Source: Thiopontia sp964344435
GTDB taxonomy: Bacteria; Pseudomonadota; Gammaproteobacteria; GCF-002020875
Assembly (NCBI GenBank): GCA_964344435.1
Contig: CAYFNH010000005.1
Span: forward strand, 1 to 55,514
Direction of reading: 5' to 3'
DNA: 55,514 nt
Below, piece by piece: positions 1 to 7,952 of the stretch; position 1 is the stretch's first letter, and the number at the start of each line of letters is the position of its first letter. A model generated the notes under the pieces. The model worked only from the letters and a program-made list of their open reading frames with translations. It ran no database searches and was not told where the DNA came from. Both the position numbers and the translations under genes were made by a program.

Positions 1-1846
1 GTTGTAGATATTGTGCTACGGTTGAACAGAGCAGGTCGGGGTCTATTGGCTTGGTGAGGAAGCCATCTCCCCCCGCCTCGCTGAATGCCCTCTGATGATG
101 CGGCATCACATTGGCGCTCAAGGCAATAATCGGTATGCTGCAGCCAGCCTCGCGTAGCCTGCGGGTTGCCTCGATTCCATCCATCTCCGGCATCTGCATA
201 TCCATCAGAATCAGGTCATACGTTCCCTGCTGTCCCATCTTGACGGCTTCGATACCGTTGGGTGCGACCTGTGTGGATACATTGCACTGTTTCAGTATCC
301 TGGTGGTGAGGCGCTGCAGCTGAACCGTATCCTCAGCCAGTAGAACGCTTCCGGAGAGTGCCGTTGTGGAGGAGACAGGTTGCAGTTTGTCCGTGTTGTG
401 TTCAGTAGCGACAGCCTCTGTACTGGGGGCAAGGAGAAGAGAGAGGCAGAAGCGGGAGCCTATTCCTTCGGTACTCTCCACGCTGATTTCACCCCCCATC
501 AAACTCGCCAGCTGCTGTGAGATGTAGAGGCCAAGGCCGGTACCACCAAACCGTCTTGAGGTGGAGCTGTCGGCCTGCTCAAACGGGGTGAAGAGTCGGT
601 CCATCATCTCACTGTTCATGCCGATCCCTTGATCTGCAATGCAGAGGAGAAAGTGGTGTTGACTGCTATCCCCCTGTGTGGAGGTATCCTGAAGGGTGAG
701 GGTTACTTTACCGTCTGTTGGACTGAACTTGATCGCGTTGCTGAGCAGGTTGAACAGAATCTGAGTGATTCGAATTTCATCTCCAATCCAGTGCTGCTCC
801 AGATATGGTTCCGCAGCAGGATCAATCTCCAACTGGATGGTGACCTCCTTTTCCGGTTCATAACGCTCCATCAGGCGGGTAATGTTGCGTATCAGCTTTT
901 TCAAATCAAACGGCTGCTGCTCCAGCTCAAATTTTCCAGAGCGTATTTTAGACATATCGAGAATGTCATTGACCAGGTGGAGCAGGGTTTTTCCGGCTGT
1001 CAGGCTGTCCTGAATCATCTCCCGATAATGCTCATCCAGACGCTTTTCACCCAGCAGTAACTGGTGGTAGCCGATCATGGTGCTCAGTGGAGTGCGCAGT
1101 TCATGGCTCATGCTGGAGAGAAAGTCATCCTTGGCACGGTTCAGTGCCTCTTTCTCCCGGATCGACTGCTGCAGTATCCGCTCGTGTGCCCGGGCTGGGC
1201 GGATCAGTTGGGTCCAGAGGATGACAATGATCACGGCTGCCGTGAGCAGCGCAGAGATCAGCGTGATCATCCGCATGACTGCCTCGAACTCATCATCGAT
1301 GGAGGTGATGAGCTGTTCGGTTCTGGTGATGTCGAGCTCGGCCTCCAGTGCAGCGACCCGCTTCCCCTGCAGGTGGATTGGAATGATGATGTCGGTACTA
1401 CGAACGTGGTTTTCGTTGTTTTCCTTCTCCTCCAACGGACCATCCAGGTAGGAGAGGCCGCTCTCAATCACCGCGCCATATTTTCCGTTCATCTCTTTCG
1501 GGGCATGGTGCTGAAGATCCGAGTGGGCAACCACCTCCCCGTTGGCACGATAGAGGTAGATCTGTGCGACTGAGAAGGAGTAGCGCTTGTCCGGTTGTTG
1601 CAGTACCTGTTGAAACAGCGGTTCCAGGGACTTCCGGTCGAGAGGCGTTGCGAAGGTCTGAATCTGACGTTCCAGCCCGATCAGAAAGACCTCTGCCTGT
1701 TTGCGCACCTGATCAAGAATCACCTGTTCCAGAAGCTTCTCCGAGTAGAAGAAGGTTGCCAGTGAGGTACTGCTGAGCACCAGTAGCAGTGGTAGCAGCA
1801 GACGCAAAGAGAGGCTTTTGTGCCAGGGGGTGAGTGTGGTCTCCAT
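1..1846 (-). CDS. Hybrid sensor histidine kinase/response regulator, C-terminus cut by window edge
   Basis: Reading leftward from the ATG at 1846, about 615 codons are open to the window edge. The order is an N-terminal membrane helix (LRLLLPLLLVLSS), an extracytoplasmic sensor of roughly 200 residues, and a second membrane helix (LISALLTAAVIIVILW). A HisKA domain with H-box SSMSHELRTPLS follows, then a HATPase with N, G1 (ADQGIGM) and G2 (FGGTGLGLYI) boxes. A receiver domain has the acceptor aspartate in LILMDMQMPEMDG and the lysine in LTKPID. It is probably an inner-membrane kinase that autophosphorylates and passes phosphate to its own receiver. No HPt or DNA-binding partner is visible, so any lies to the left. 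It is divergent from the cytochrome/hemolysin-like operon, which suggests that it may regulate that operon. The stimulus cannot be inferred. Confidence 0.93.
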   Translation of the reverse strand, partial: METTLTPWHKSLSLRLLLPLLLVLSSTSLATFFYSEKLLEQVILDQVRKQAEVFLIGLERQIQTFATPLDRKSLEPLFQQVLQQPDKRYSFSVAQIYLYRANGEVVAHSDLQHHAPKEMNGKYGAVIESGLSYLDGPLEEKENNENHVRSTDIIIPIHLQGKRVAALEAELDITRTEQLITSIDDEFEAVMRMITLISALLTAAVIIVILWTQLIRPARAHERILQQSIREKEALNRAKDDFLSSMSHELRTPLSTMIGYHQLLLGEKRLDEHYREMIQDSLTAGKTLLHLVNDILDMSKIRSGKFELEQQPFDLKKLIRNITRLMERYEPEKEVTIQLEIDPAAEPYLEQHWIGDEIRITQILFNLLSNAIKFSPTDGKVTLTLQDTSTQGDSSQHHFLLCIADQGIGMNSEMMDRLFTPFEQADSSTSRRFGGTGLGLYISQQLASLMGGEISVESTEGIGSRFCLSLLLAPSTEAVATEHNTDKLQPVSSTTALSGSVLLAEDTVQLQRLTTRILKQCNVSTQVAPNGIEAVKMGQQGTYDLILMDMQMPEMDGIEATRRLREAGCSIPIIALSANVMPHHQRAFSEAGGDGFLTKPIDPDLLCSTVAQYLQ

Positions 1847-1899
1847 CAAACTATTTCCGCACGGAGTGGATCTGAGAGAGCGGATGCTATGGGGAGAAC

Positions 1900-1916
1900 C
1901 TTAAGTTTGCCTTAAG
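1900..1916. promoter_or_regulatory. PmrA/QseB-type response-regulator box, copy 1
   Basis: The site reads CTTAAG-N5-CTTAAG, a perfect fit to the YTTAAK-N5-YTTAAK direct repeat recognised by PmrA/BasR- and QseB-like OmpR-family regulators. It lies in the divergent spacer just upstream of the histidine kinase gene. The last base belongs to the neighbouring miniature element, so the right half-site was partly rebuilt by that insertion. The regulator itself is not in the window. Confidence 0.5.
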
Positions 1917-2078
1917 GAACCCCTGAACAAGTCATGAGCAAATGCCTAACGCCTGTAGCGCCCAATATCTTCGTTGAAGATCTTGCTAATAGCCTGCTAT
2001 TGGCTGCGATCTCCGCCTTGATCTTGAACGCTACAGGCGCGATTCAAATTACTCAGACTTATTCAGAGGTTCCCTTAA
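1912..2078. mobile_element. Miniature inverted-repeat element (MITE candidate)
   Basis: The outer ends GGAACCCCTGAACAAGTC (1916-1933) and the complement of GACTTATTCAGAGGTTCC (2056-2073) are imperfect inverted repeats. TTAA (or CTTAA) flanks both sides like a target duplication. Inside lies a perfect 11-bp inverted pair, CGCCTGTAGCG (1950-1960) and CGCTACAGGCG (2029-2039). No protein is encoded. It is a non-autonomous element or a folded intergenic repeat. The parent transposase family cannot be fixed from this copy. Confidence 0.6.
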
Positions 2079-2125
2079 CACTTCAGTTTGAGGGGGGACT
2101 TCAAGGGTGAGCTGAATTAAGTTAC

Positions 2126-2142
2126 CTTAATGGTTTCTTAAG
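2126..2142. promoter_or_regulatory. PmrA/QseB-type response-regulator box, copy 2
   Basis: The site reads CTTAAT-N5-CTTAAG, again a perfect YTTAAK-N5-YTTAAK direct repeat. It sits 68 bp upstream of the cytochrome c start and is well placed to activate or repress the plus-strand operon. Together with copy 1 it brackets the miniature element in the divergent spacer. Confidence 0.55.
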
Positions 2143-2209
2143 GTTCGAGTCGTATGGTTGGCTTCCGTCGTTTGCAATGGCTCACAATGCCTCACCTGAG
2201 AATGGAAGA

Positions 2210-2929
2210 ATGAAAAGAGTTGCTGTCTTGTTATGGTTCACCGCGTTAATCCCTTTTGAGATTTTTGCACAGTACGATCCGGTTGATCTAAACAGTGAGG
2301 CGTACCATATAGCCCGGGGAGGCCGCCTCTACGACAAGTGGTTCAAGGAGAGTGAGGCCGCTCACAGGCCCGATCAGGCCAACCCAGCCTATCCGCAGCA
2401 GAGCCACTACCATGCCGACCGGAAGCACGGAGACTGGCGCTGCAAGGAGTGTCATGGTTGGGATTACAAGGGGCGTGATGGCATCTACCGCAGTGGCAAA
2501 CATGCTACCGGTATTGTTGGTATCAATCGGGTGCTGGGGCGCTCTTCCGGGCAGATTGAACGCATTTTGTCCGACAGTACACATGATCTGAAGCGCTGGA
2601 TGCCGCAGCAGGACATAAAAGACTTGGCACTGTTTGTGAGCAAGGGGCAGTTCGATGTGGCTCACTATATTGATGCAGACGGTGTAGTGGTCATGGGGGA
2701 TGCCACCAGAGGGGTTGGCTACTATCAGACAATCTGCGCCAACTGCCACGGTCTGGATGGGGCGGCAGAGGATACCGCTCCACCACTGGGTGGTCTTTCG
2801 CGCAAGAACCCCTGGGAGGTACTGCACAAGATTCTCAACGGGCAGCCCAATGCAGAGATGCCTGCACTGCGTGCACTCGACAAGCAGATACCGGTCGATA
2901 TCCTGGCCTACCTGCAGACGCTGAAGTAA
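2210..2929 (+). CDS. Diheme c-type cytochrome, exported
   Basis: This is a 239-aa protein with a signal peptide (MKRVAVLLWFTALIPFEIFA). It has two haem c motifs, CKECH at about residues 78-82 and CANCH at about 176-180. Candidate distal ligands are the methionines in RWMPQQ (about 131) and AEMPAL (about 217). The two-domain layout is that of periplasmic electron carriers. An in-frame ATG at 2177 would put 11 polar residues before the signal peptide, so the ATG at 2210 is preferred. It ends 7 bp before the hemolysin-like gene and is probably co-transcribed with it. It may carry electrons for an oxidative step, but its redox partner is unknown and the downstream enzymes look cytoplasmic. Confidence 0.9.
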   Translation: MKRVAVLLWFTALIPFEIFAQYDPVDLNSEAYHIARGGRLYDKWFKESEAAHRPDQANPAYPQQSHYHADRKHGDWRCKECHGWDYKGRDGIYRSGKHATGIVGINRVLGRSSGQIERILSDSTHDLKRWMPQQDIKDLALFVSKGQFDVAHYIDADGVVVMGDATRGVGYYQTICANCHGLDGAAEDTAPPLGGLSRKNPWEVLHKILNGQPNAEMPALRALDKQIPVDILAYLQTLK

Positions 2930-2936
2930 ATCCGGG

Positions 2937-3581
2937 ATGAAGCTCTCTATCACAACGGCCGGTGAAATGGGAAGGGTGCGTCAGGAACAGTATGTCCGAC
3001 AGGCATTCGCGGATCAGTTTGGTGCGGAGATTTACCATTTTCTCCCCTATCTATTGAGTATTGAGGATGTAGAACAGAACCTGCAAGGGGTGCTTGGGGT
3101 TCATCCTGCCGGAGAGGTAGCGCTGTTTCTGGAGCGCTATCTGGATAGTCCGGTGGAGCCGTTGATTGCGAAAATCACCGGGGAAGAAGTCGCCCGCTCC
3201 GATGTCATCGAGTTGGGTAACCTGGCTACTACCTCTCCTGGTGGTGGGCGGATGTTGATCGTGATTCTGGCTTCCTTTCTGCGTGGGGCAGGTTATCAGT
3301 GGGTGACCTTTACTGCGCTGCCCGGTCTGATCAATTCGTTCCGGCGTTTCGGGATTGATCTCTACACGCTGGCAGAGGCCGACCCCGGCAGGCTGGGTGA
3401 AGAGGCTCGATACTGGGGAAGTTACTATGAGGGAGCCCCCAAGGTGGTTGCAGCCAATGTCGAAGAGGCACACGGTCGGCTGGAGTGCGCAGCCGTTGCC
3501 GAGCGCCTGCAGTTGACGCTGCTCTGGCGTGAGGCGTTTCTCAGTGGCCAACGTATGGAGCAGGCTCCCCTTTCATGCTGA
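2937..3581 (+). CDS. Thermostable-hemolysin family protein, GNAT-like
   Basis: The 214-aa protein resembles the family named after Vibrio thermostable hemolysin (delta-VPH). No signal peptide or membrane segment is seen. The core VIELGNLATTSPGGGRMLIVILASFLRGAGY looks like the beta4-alpha3 region of GNAT or autoinducer-synthase acyltransferases, so an acyl-transfer role is more likely than direct haemolysis (inference). Its stop overlaps the start of the adenylating enzyme by 7 bp. The overlap chain with an acyl-activating enzyme, a diiron-type oxidase and a dehydrogenase argues for a shared pathway. The 'hemolysin' name should not be read as a proven toxin. Confidence 0.8.
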   Translation: MKLSITTAGEMGRVRQEQYVRQAFADQFGAEIYHFLPYLLSIEDVEQNLQGVLGVHPAGEVALFLERYLDSPVEPLIAKITGEEVARSDVIELGNLATTSPGGGRMLIVILASFLRGAGYQWVTFTALPGLINSFRRFGIDLYTLAEADPGRLGEEARYWGSYYEGAPKVVAANVEEAHGRLECAAVAERLQLTLLWREAFLSGQRMEQAPLSC

Positions 3582-5089
3582 AGGAAACGTTAGCCATGGT
3601 TAAGTCGATTCGTCGGGTTACAGTGGAGTGCCCGGATGCCATCGCCATTCGGGGAGAGCGCCGGGCGTTCACCTACTCTGAATTGGTTCAAGAGCTGGAT
3701 CGGTGTGTGGCGTGGCTGCGTACCATCCCGGCTCAGCGGTTTGCCATCGATCTGGAGAATGGCCCGGCCTGGGCGGTGGTGGATTTGGCACTGCTGGAGT
3801 GTGGCAAGGTGTCGATTCCAATGCCGGGGTTCTTCTCCCAACCGCAGCGAAACCACCTGCTGCACGATGCCGGGGTGGAGCGGATATTGACCTGTTCACC
3901 GCAGTCGTATGAGGGTGCCGTTGCAACCAGTTGGGTGCAGTGGGGAGGGGAGGAGATTGCCCTGGTTGCCTGCCCTGCGCCCAGTACAGAAACCAGAGCG
4001 TTACCTCAGGATACCTGCAAGGTGACCTATACCTCCGGTACTACCGGCAGCCCCAAGGGGGTCTGTGTTGGTAGCCGTGCACTTACACAAGTGGTGGAGT
4101 CGATTGTGGAGCGTACCGCCGTGAGCAGAGCGGATACTCATTTGAGTCTGCTGCCGTTGACTACCTTGCTGGAGAATGTTGGTGGGCTCTATGCAGCACT
4201 CAGTGCCGGGGCTTGTGTGGTGCTGCTGTCACAGGCTACGGTGGGGATACAGGGGGCCTCCGGTATCGATCCACAACGTTTTCTGGGGCAGTTGCAGCAA
4301 CAACAGGCGACCACCACCATTCTGATTCCACAGATGGTGGATCTACTGGTCAACAAGCTCGAATCGGGCAGCCCCTTTAGGCACAACCTCCGTTTTGTGG
4401 CAGTGGGTGGTGCAGCGATCTCGGAAGAGGTGTTGAGGCGTGCTGCCGAGGTGGAGTTACCGGTCTATGAGGGGTATGGCCTCTCCGAGGCGACCTCGGT
4501 AGTGAGTTGCAATGTGCCGGGAGAGAACCGGATTGGAAGCGTCGGCAAGGTACTGCCGCATGTGCAGTTGCGCATTACCGAAGATGGGGAGATCCGGGTC
4601 AAGGGTGCGCTCTTCAACGGGTATCTGGGAGAGGGAGCTGTAGATGTGGATCGAGATGGATATCTGGCAACCGGTGACCTGGGGTCGCTGGATCAACAAG
4701 GGTACTTGACCCTGCAAGGGCGCAAGAAACATCTGCTGATCACCGCCTTTGGCCGCAATCTGGCCCCCGAGTGGGTTGAGCGTGAGCTGGTAGCGCAGCC
4801 TGCACTGTTACAGGCGGTGCTGTTTGGTGATGGAAGGCCGTGGAATGTCGCAGTATTGGTTGCCTCGACCCCCTCGGCTGAGGTGGTGCAACATGCGGTG
4901 GAGCGGGTCAATCGGCAGCTACCCGATTATGCCCGGGTGTGCCGCTGGATTCTGGCAGAGGAGCCCTTCACGGTAGCCAATGGGGAGTGGACGGGGACCG
5001 CGTGCCCACGCAGAGAAGAGATCTGGAAACGGTATGGAGTGCAGATTGAAGCACTCTATCGACAACATGGTGAGGAGTCGTATCAATGA
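3575..5089 (+). CDS. AMP-binding acyl-adenylate/acyl-CoA ligase-like enzyme
   Basis: The 504-aa ANL-superfamily protein has the phosphate loop YTSGTTGSPKG at about residues 150-160, the A5-type motif YEGYGLSEAT, the A7 aspartate in YLATGDLG and the hinge region GRKKHLLITAFGRNL. It would activate a carboxylic acid, probably a fatty acid, with ATP. The C-terminal A10 segment reads NGEWTGTACPRR, where ligases normally have a catalytic lysine (as in LTPTLKLKR). Cys or Arg takes that place, so the adenylation half-reaction may be impaired or adapted. It overlaps the gene before it by 7 bp and the oxidase after it by 4 bp (ATGA). An alternative ATG at 3596 is possible. Confidence 0.88.
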   Translation: MLKETLAMVKSIRRVTVECPDAIAIRGERRAFTYSELVQELDRCVAWLRTIPAQRFAIDLENGPAWAVVDLALLECGKVSIPMPGFFSQPQRNHLLHDAGVERILTCSPQSYEGAVATSWVQWGGEEIALVACPAPSTETRALPQDTCKVTYTSGTTGSPKGVCVGSRALTQVVESIVERTAVSRADTHLSLLPLTTLLENVGGLYAALSAGACVVLLSQATVGIQGASGIDPQRFLGQLQQQQATTTILIPQMVDLLVNKLESGSPFRHNLRFVAVGGAAISEEVLRRAAEVELPVYEGYGLSEATSVVSCNVPGENRIGSVGKVLPHVQLRITEDGEIRVKGALFNGYLGEGAVDVDRDGYLATGDLGSLDQQGYLTLQGRKKHLLITAFGRNLAPEWVERELVAQPALLQAVLFGDGRPWNVAVLVASTPSAEVVQHAVERVNRQLPDYARVCRWILAEEPFTVANGEWTGTACPRREEIWKRYGVQIEALYRQHGEESYQ

Positions 5090-5733
5090 GTGATTTTTAC
5101 CAACACCTGCTTCAAGAAACAGAAACGGAGCGCAATACCATGCTGGCAATCCCGATATTGCAGCAGGCGGTTGCAGGGGGGATCAGCCGTGATGCCTACC
5201 TGGACTTTCTTAAACAGGCCTATCACCATGTCAAACACACCACGCCGCTGCTGATGGCTTGTGGTGCGCGTCTGCCGGAGTCGATGGAGTGGCTGCGTGA
5301 GGCGGTTGGTGAGTATATCGAGGAGGAGATGGGGCATCAGGAGTGGATCCTCAATGATATTGAGGCGCTGGGGGAGGATCGAGAGGTGGTACGCAACGGG
5401 CAGCCCCATATCGAGACCGAGCTGATGGTTGCCTATGCCTGGGACACCATTCAGCGGGGTAATCCGGCCGGGTTCTTCGGTATGGTGCTGGTGCTGGAGG
5501 GAACCAGCGTGCAGCTTGCGATTCGTGCAGCCGATGCCATTGAGCACTCTCTGGGGTTGCCGGAGGAGGCCTTCAGCTATCTGCGTTCCCACGGTTCACT
5601 GGATGTGGAGCATGTCGGCTTATTTGAGCGCTTGATGAACCGAATCGAGACTCCGCAGGAGCAGCAGGCGATCATCCATTGTGCCCGGGTAATGTATCGA
5701 CTCTATGGTGATATCTTCAGGAGCATCGGATGA
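5086..5733 (+). CDS. TenA/UndA-like heme-oxygenase-fold candidate diiron oxidase
   Basis: The 215-aa, all-helical protein has the heme-oxygenase-like fold seen in TenA, UndA and CADD. Candidate metal ligands are E81 and H84 (EEMGH, an ExxH like that of UndA), E138 (LVLEGTS) and D173/H176 (SLDVEH). These fit the HDO family of non-haem iron oxidases, which desaturate, hydroxylate or decarboxylate acids and amines. Its position between an acyl-adenylating enzyme and a dehydrogenase, with ATGA overlaps on both sides, favours a biosynthetic oxidase over thiamine salvage. No thiamine genes are nearby. The substrate is unknown. Confidence 0.82.
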   Translation: MSDFYQHLLQETETERNTMLAIPILQQAVAGGISRDAYLDFLKQAYHHVKHTTPLLMACGARLPESMEWLREAVGEYIEEEMGHQEWILNDIEALGEDREVVRNGQPHIETELMVAYAWDTIQRGNPAGFFGMVLVLEGTSVQLAIRAADAIEHSLGLPEEAFSYLRSHGSLDVEHVGLFERLMNRIETPQEQQAIIHCARVMYRLYGDIFRSIG

Positions 5734-6545
5734 ATTTACAGCAAAAGCGGGTGGTGTTGACCGGGGCATCCGGGGGGATTGGTCGGGAGTTGGTGGAACA
5801 GTTGCTACAGCGCGAGGCGCGGGTGGTGATGGTGGGACGCAATGCGGATGCGCTGGCCTCGGTAGAGGCTGCGTTGGGTCATGCTGGCGCTGGTGATCAA
5901 CAGAGTCTGTTTTCATTGACAGCGGATGTGACCAGTGTGGCAGGCAGGCAGCTTATTGTGGACTTCTCGCAGCAGGCGATGGGTGGGGTGGATATGCTGA
6001 TCAACCTGGCCGGTGCAATGAGCTTTACCGAGTTTGTCGAAGAGACTGATGAGACTACTGAGCAGCTGTTTCAGGCCAATGTGTTGGCCCCAATGCAGTT
6101 GAGTCGACTGCTGCTGCCGCAGATGGTCGAGCGGGGTGCCGGGGAGATTGTCAATGTGGGTTCAATCTTTGGTTCCATCGCCTTTGCCTGGTTTACCACC
6201 TACTCGGCCACCAAGTTTGCGCTGCGTGGGTTCAGTGAAGCACTGCGTAGAGAGCTGCGGGGTAGCGGGGTTGGAGTCAGCTATATTGCTCCCAGGGCAG
6301 TCCGTACCTCTTTCAACTCGAGTCGGATGGTGGCGATGTGTAATGAAACGGGAACCACCATGGATGATCCGGCGGTTGTGGCGATGGAGATTGTGAAAAC
6401 CCTGGAAAAGGGGCGCAGAGAGCGTTATCTGGGGTTTCCGGAGAAGTGGTTTGTCCGTATCAACAGTCTGTTTCCGCGTCTGGTGGATCGGGCGCTCGAT
6501 CAGCAAAACCGTATTGCAAAGAGATTTTTGGGAGCACAGGAGTAG
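5730..6545 (+). CDS. Short-chain dehydrogenase/reductase
   Basis: The 271-aa classical SDR has a nucleotide-binding TGASGGIG motif near residues 11-18, NLAG in place of NNAG, a catalytic serine in NVGSIFG and YSATK with the catalytic Tyr and Lys. It would carry out an NAD(P)-dependent alcohol/carbonyl conversion in the cytoplasm. The ATG overlaps the oxidase stop (ATGA). The C-terminal FPEKWFVRINSLFPRLVDRAL resembles SDRs acting on lipid-like substrates. In this operon it plausibly reduces or oxidises the product of the oxidase. Confidence 0.9.
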   Translation: MNLQQKRVVLTGASGGIGRELVEQLLQREARVVMVGRNADALASVEAALGHAGAGDQQSLFSLTADVTSVAGRQLIVDFSQQAMGGVDMLINLAGAMSFTEFVEETDETTEQLFQANVLAPMQLSRLLLPQMVERGAGEIVNVGSIFGSIAFAWFTTYSATKFALRGFSEALRRELRGSGVGVSYIAPRAVRTSFNSSRMVAMCNETGTTMDDPAVVAMEIVKTLEKGRRERYLGFPEKWFVRINSLFPRLVDRALDQQNRIAKRFLGAQE

Positions 6546-6549
6546 TTTG

Positions 6550-7233
6550 ATGAGAAAGAGTTTGAGCGTAATGCTGGCAGCGGTGGTAATGGCCAGCCCA
6601 TTTCATCGGGTTGAAGCGGGTGAGATGGAGCAGTCACTGCAGGCCATCCAGAAGGAGTGGGCGCAGATCCACTATCAGACAGCGGAGCAGGAGCAGGTAT
6701 CTGCTCTGGAGGCGCTGTCGAAGCGGGCTGGTGCACTCAGTGCGCAGTACCCGCAACGTGCGGAACCACTGGTATGGGAGGGCATTGTGCTCAGTACCTA
6801 TGCCGGTGCCGAGGGTGGCCTGGGTGCATTGGGGCTGGTGGAAGAGGCACAGAAACGGCTGCTGCGGGCTGAGAAGATCAGCTCGGAGGTGTTGGATGGA
6901 TCGATCTACACCAGCTTGGGCAGTCTCTATTATCAGGTTCCGGGGTGGCCAATCGGATTTGGTGATGATGAGCAGGCGGAGCGCTATCTGTTACGTGCGC
7001 TGCAGCTCAACCCGGATGGGATTGACCCCAACTACTTTTATGGGGATTTTCTGCTGGAGCAGCATCGTTACCAGGAGGCAATTGAGGTGTTGAAGCATGC
7101 GTTGCAGGCCCCGGATCGTCCGAACCGGCCACTTGCAGATGCCGGGCGTCGTGATGAGATTCGGGGAAAACTGGCTCGTGCAGAGGAGCAGTTGAGTAGC
7201 CGTGCCGAAAGTGGGAATCCGTTTTTCCAGTAG
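6550..7233 (+). CDS. Exported TPR-repeat protein
   Basis: The 227-aa protein has a signal peptide (MRKSLSVMLAAVVMASPFHRVEA) followed by helical repeats of TPR type (for example AERYLLRALQLNPDG, LEQHRYQEAIEVLKHALQ). The start at 6550 directly precedes the signal peptide and lies 4 bp after the dehydrogenase stop. An upstream in-frame ATG would run inside the dehydrogenase gene. It is probably a periplasmic scaffold or partner for the operon's product. No catalytic motif is visible. Confidence 0.85.
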   Translation: MRKSLSVMLAAVVMASPFHRVEAGEMEQSLQAIQKEWAQIHYQTAEQEQVSALEALSKRAGALSAQYPQRAEPLVWEGIVLSTYAGAEGGLGALGLVEEAQKRLLRAEKISSEVLDGSIYTSLGSLYYQVPGWPIGFGDDEQAERYLLRALQLNPDGIDPNYFYGDFLLEQHRYQEAIEVLKHALQAPDRPNRPLADAGRRDEIRGKLARAEEQLSSRAESGNPFFQ

Positions 7234-7247
7234 GGGTGATGGTGGCG

Positions 7248-7934
7248 CTATAGCTGCCAGTTGATCGGGGAGAGGTTGTGCCGGGTCAGGTACTCATTGG
7301 CCTGGGAGAAGGGGTGGCTGCCGAAAAAGCCACGGTGTGCGGAGAGAGGAGAGGGGTGCGGGGAGTGGATCACCCGATGACGTTGAGGGTCGATCCGTTG
7401 CCCCTTCTTCTGGGCGTAGCTGCCCCAGAGGATAAAGACCAGGTGCTCTCGTTCCCGATTGAGGTGGTCGATGGCGGCATCGGTAAAGGTCTCCCACCCT
7501 TTGCCCTGATGGGCACCGGCACGGCCCTGCTCCACGGTCAGTACCGAATTGAGTAGCAGTACTCCTTGTTGTGCCCAAGGGGTAAGGGTGCCGGAATGGT
7601 TGTGGATGTCGAGGTCGTCCGCCAACTCCTTGTGGATGTTGAGCAGGGAGGGCGGAATCTTGATGCCGGGGAGTACTGAGAAGCAGAGTCCATGTGCCTG
7701 GCCTGGGCCGTGATAGGGATCCTGGCCGATGATCACCACCTTGACCTGGTGGAACGGGGTCTGTTCAAAGGCGTTGAACCACTGTCGGGCAGGAGGGAAA
7801 ATGTGTGCCCCCTGCTGTTTGCGCTGCTGCAGAAACTGGCGCAGTTGAACCATGTAGGGCTGTTCGAACTCTTTCAGTAGTACCTGTTTCCAGCTCTCCT
7901 CCAGCTTGATATGGTCGGTGTTGGATTGGGACAT
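7248..7934 (-). CDS. ung: Uracil-DNA glycosylase, family 1
   Basis: The 228-aa Ung removes uracil from DNA in base-excision repair. Diagnostic motifs are the water-activating loop GQDPYHGPGQAHGL, the uracil-recognition segment LLLNSVLTVE and the C-terminal HPSPLSAHRGFFG minor-groove loop. The length matches the family. It is convergent with the TPR gene (14-bp gap) and lies 18 bp downstream of the glutamate dehydrogenase gene on the same strand. Confidence 0.97.
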   Translation of the reverse strand: MSQSNTDHIKLEESWKQVLLKEFEQPYMVQLRQFLQQRKQQGAHIFPPARQWFNAFEQTPFHQVKVVIIGQDPYHGPGQAHGLCFSVLPGIKIPPSLLNIHKELADDLDIHNHSGTLTPWAQQGVLLLNSVLTVEQGRAGAHQGKGWETFTDAAIDHLNREREHLVFILWGSYAQKKGQRIDPQRHRVIHSPHPSPLSAHRGFFGSHPFSQANEYLTRHNLSPINWQL

Positions 7935-7952
7935 CGGGTGGATGGTCTGCTT

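Noticed and set aside
2158..2177. Sigma54-like TTGGCTTCCGTCGTTTGCA before the cytochrome gene
   Set aside because: GG to GC spacing is 12 bp.
2937..3581. Calling the thermostable-hemolysin-family gene a toxin
   Set aside because: No signal peptide, pore-forming pattern or secretion gene; the enzymatic context argues against it.
5086..5733. Annotating the TenA-like gene as thiaminase/thiamine salvage
   Set aside because: No thiamine genes or TPP riboswitch nearby, and the ExxH, Glu and DxxH set fits metal-dependent oxidases.
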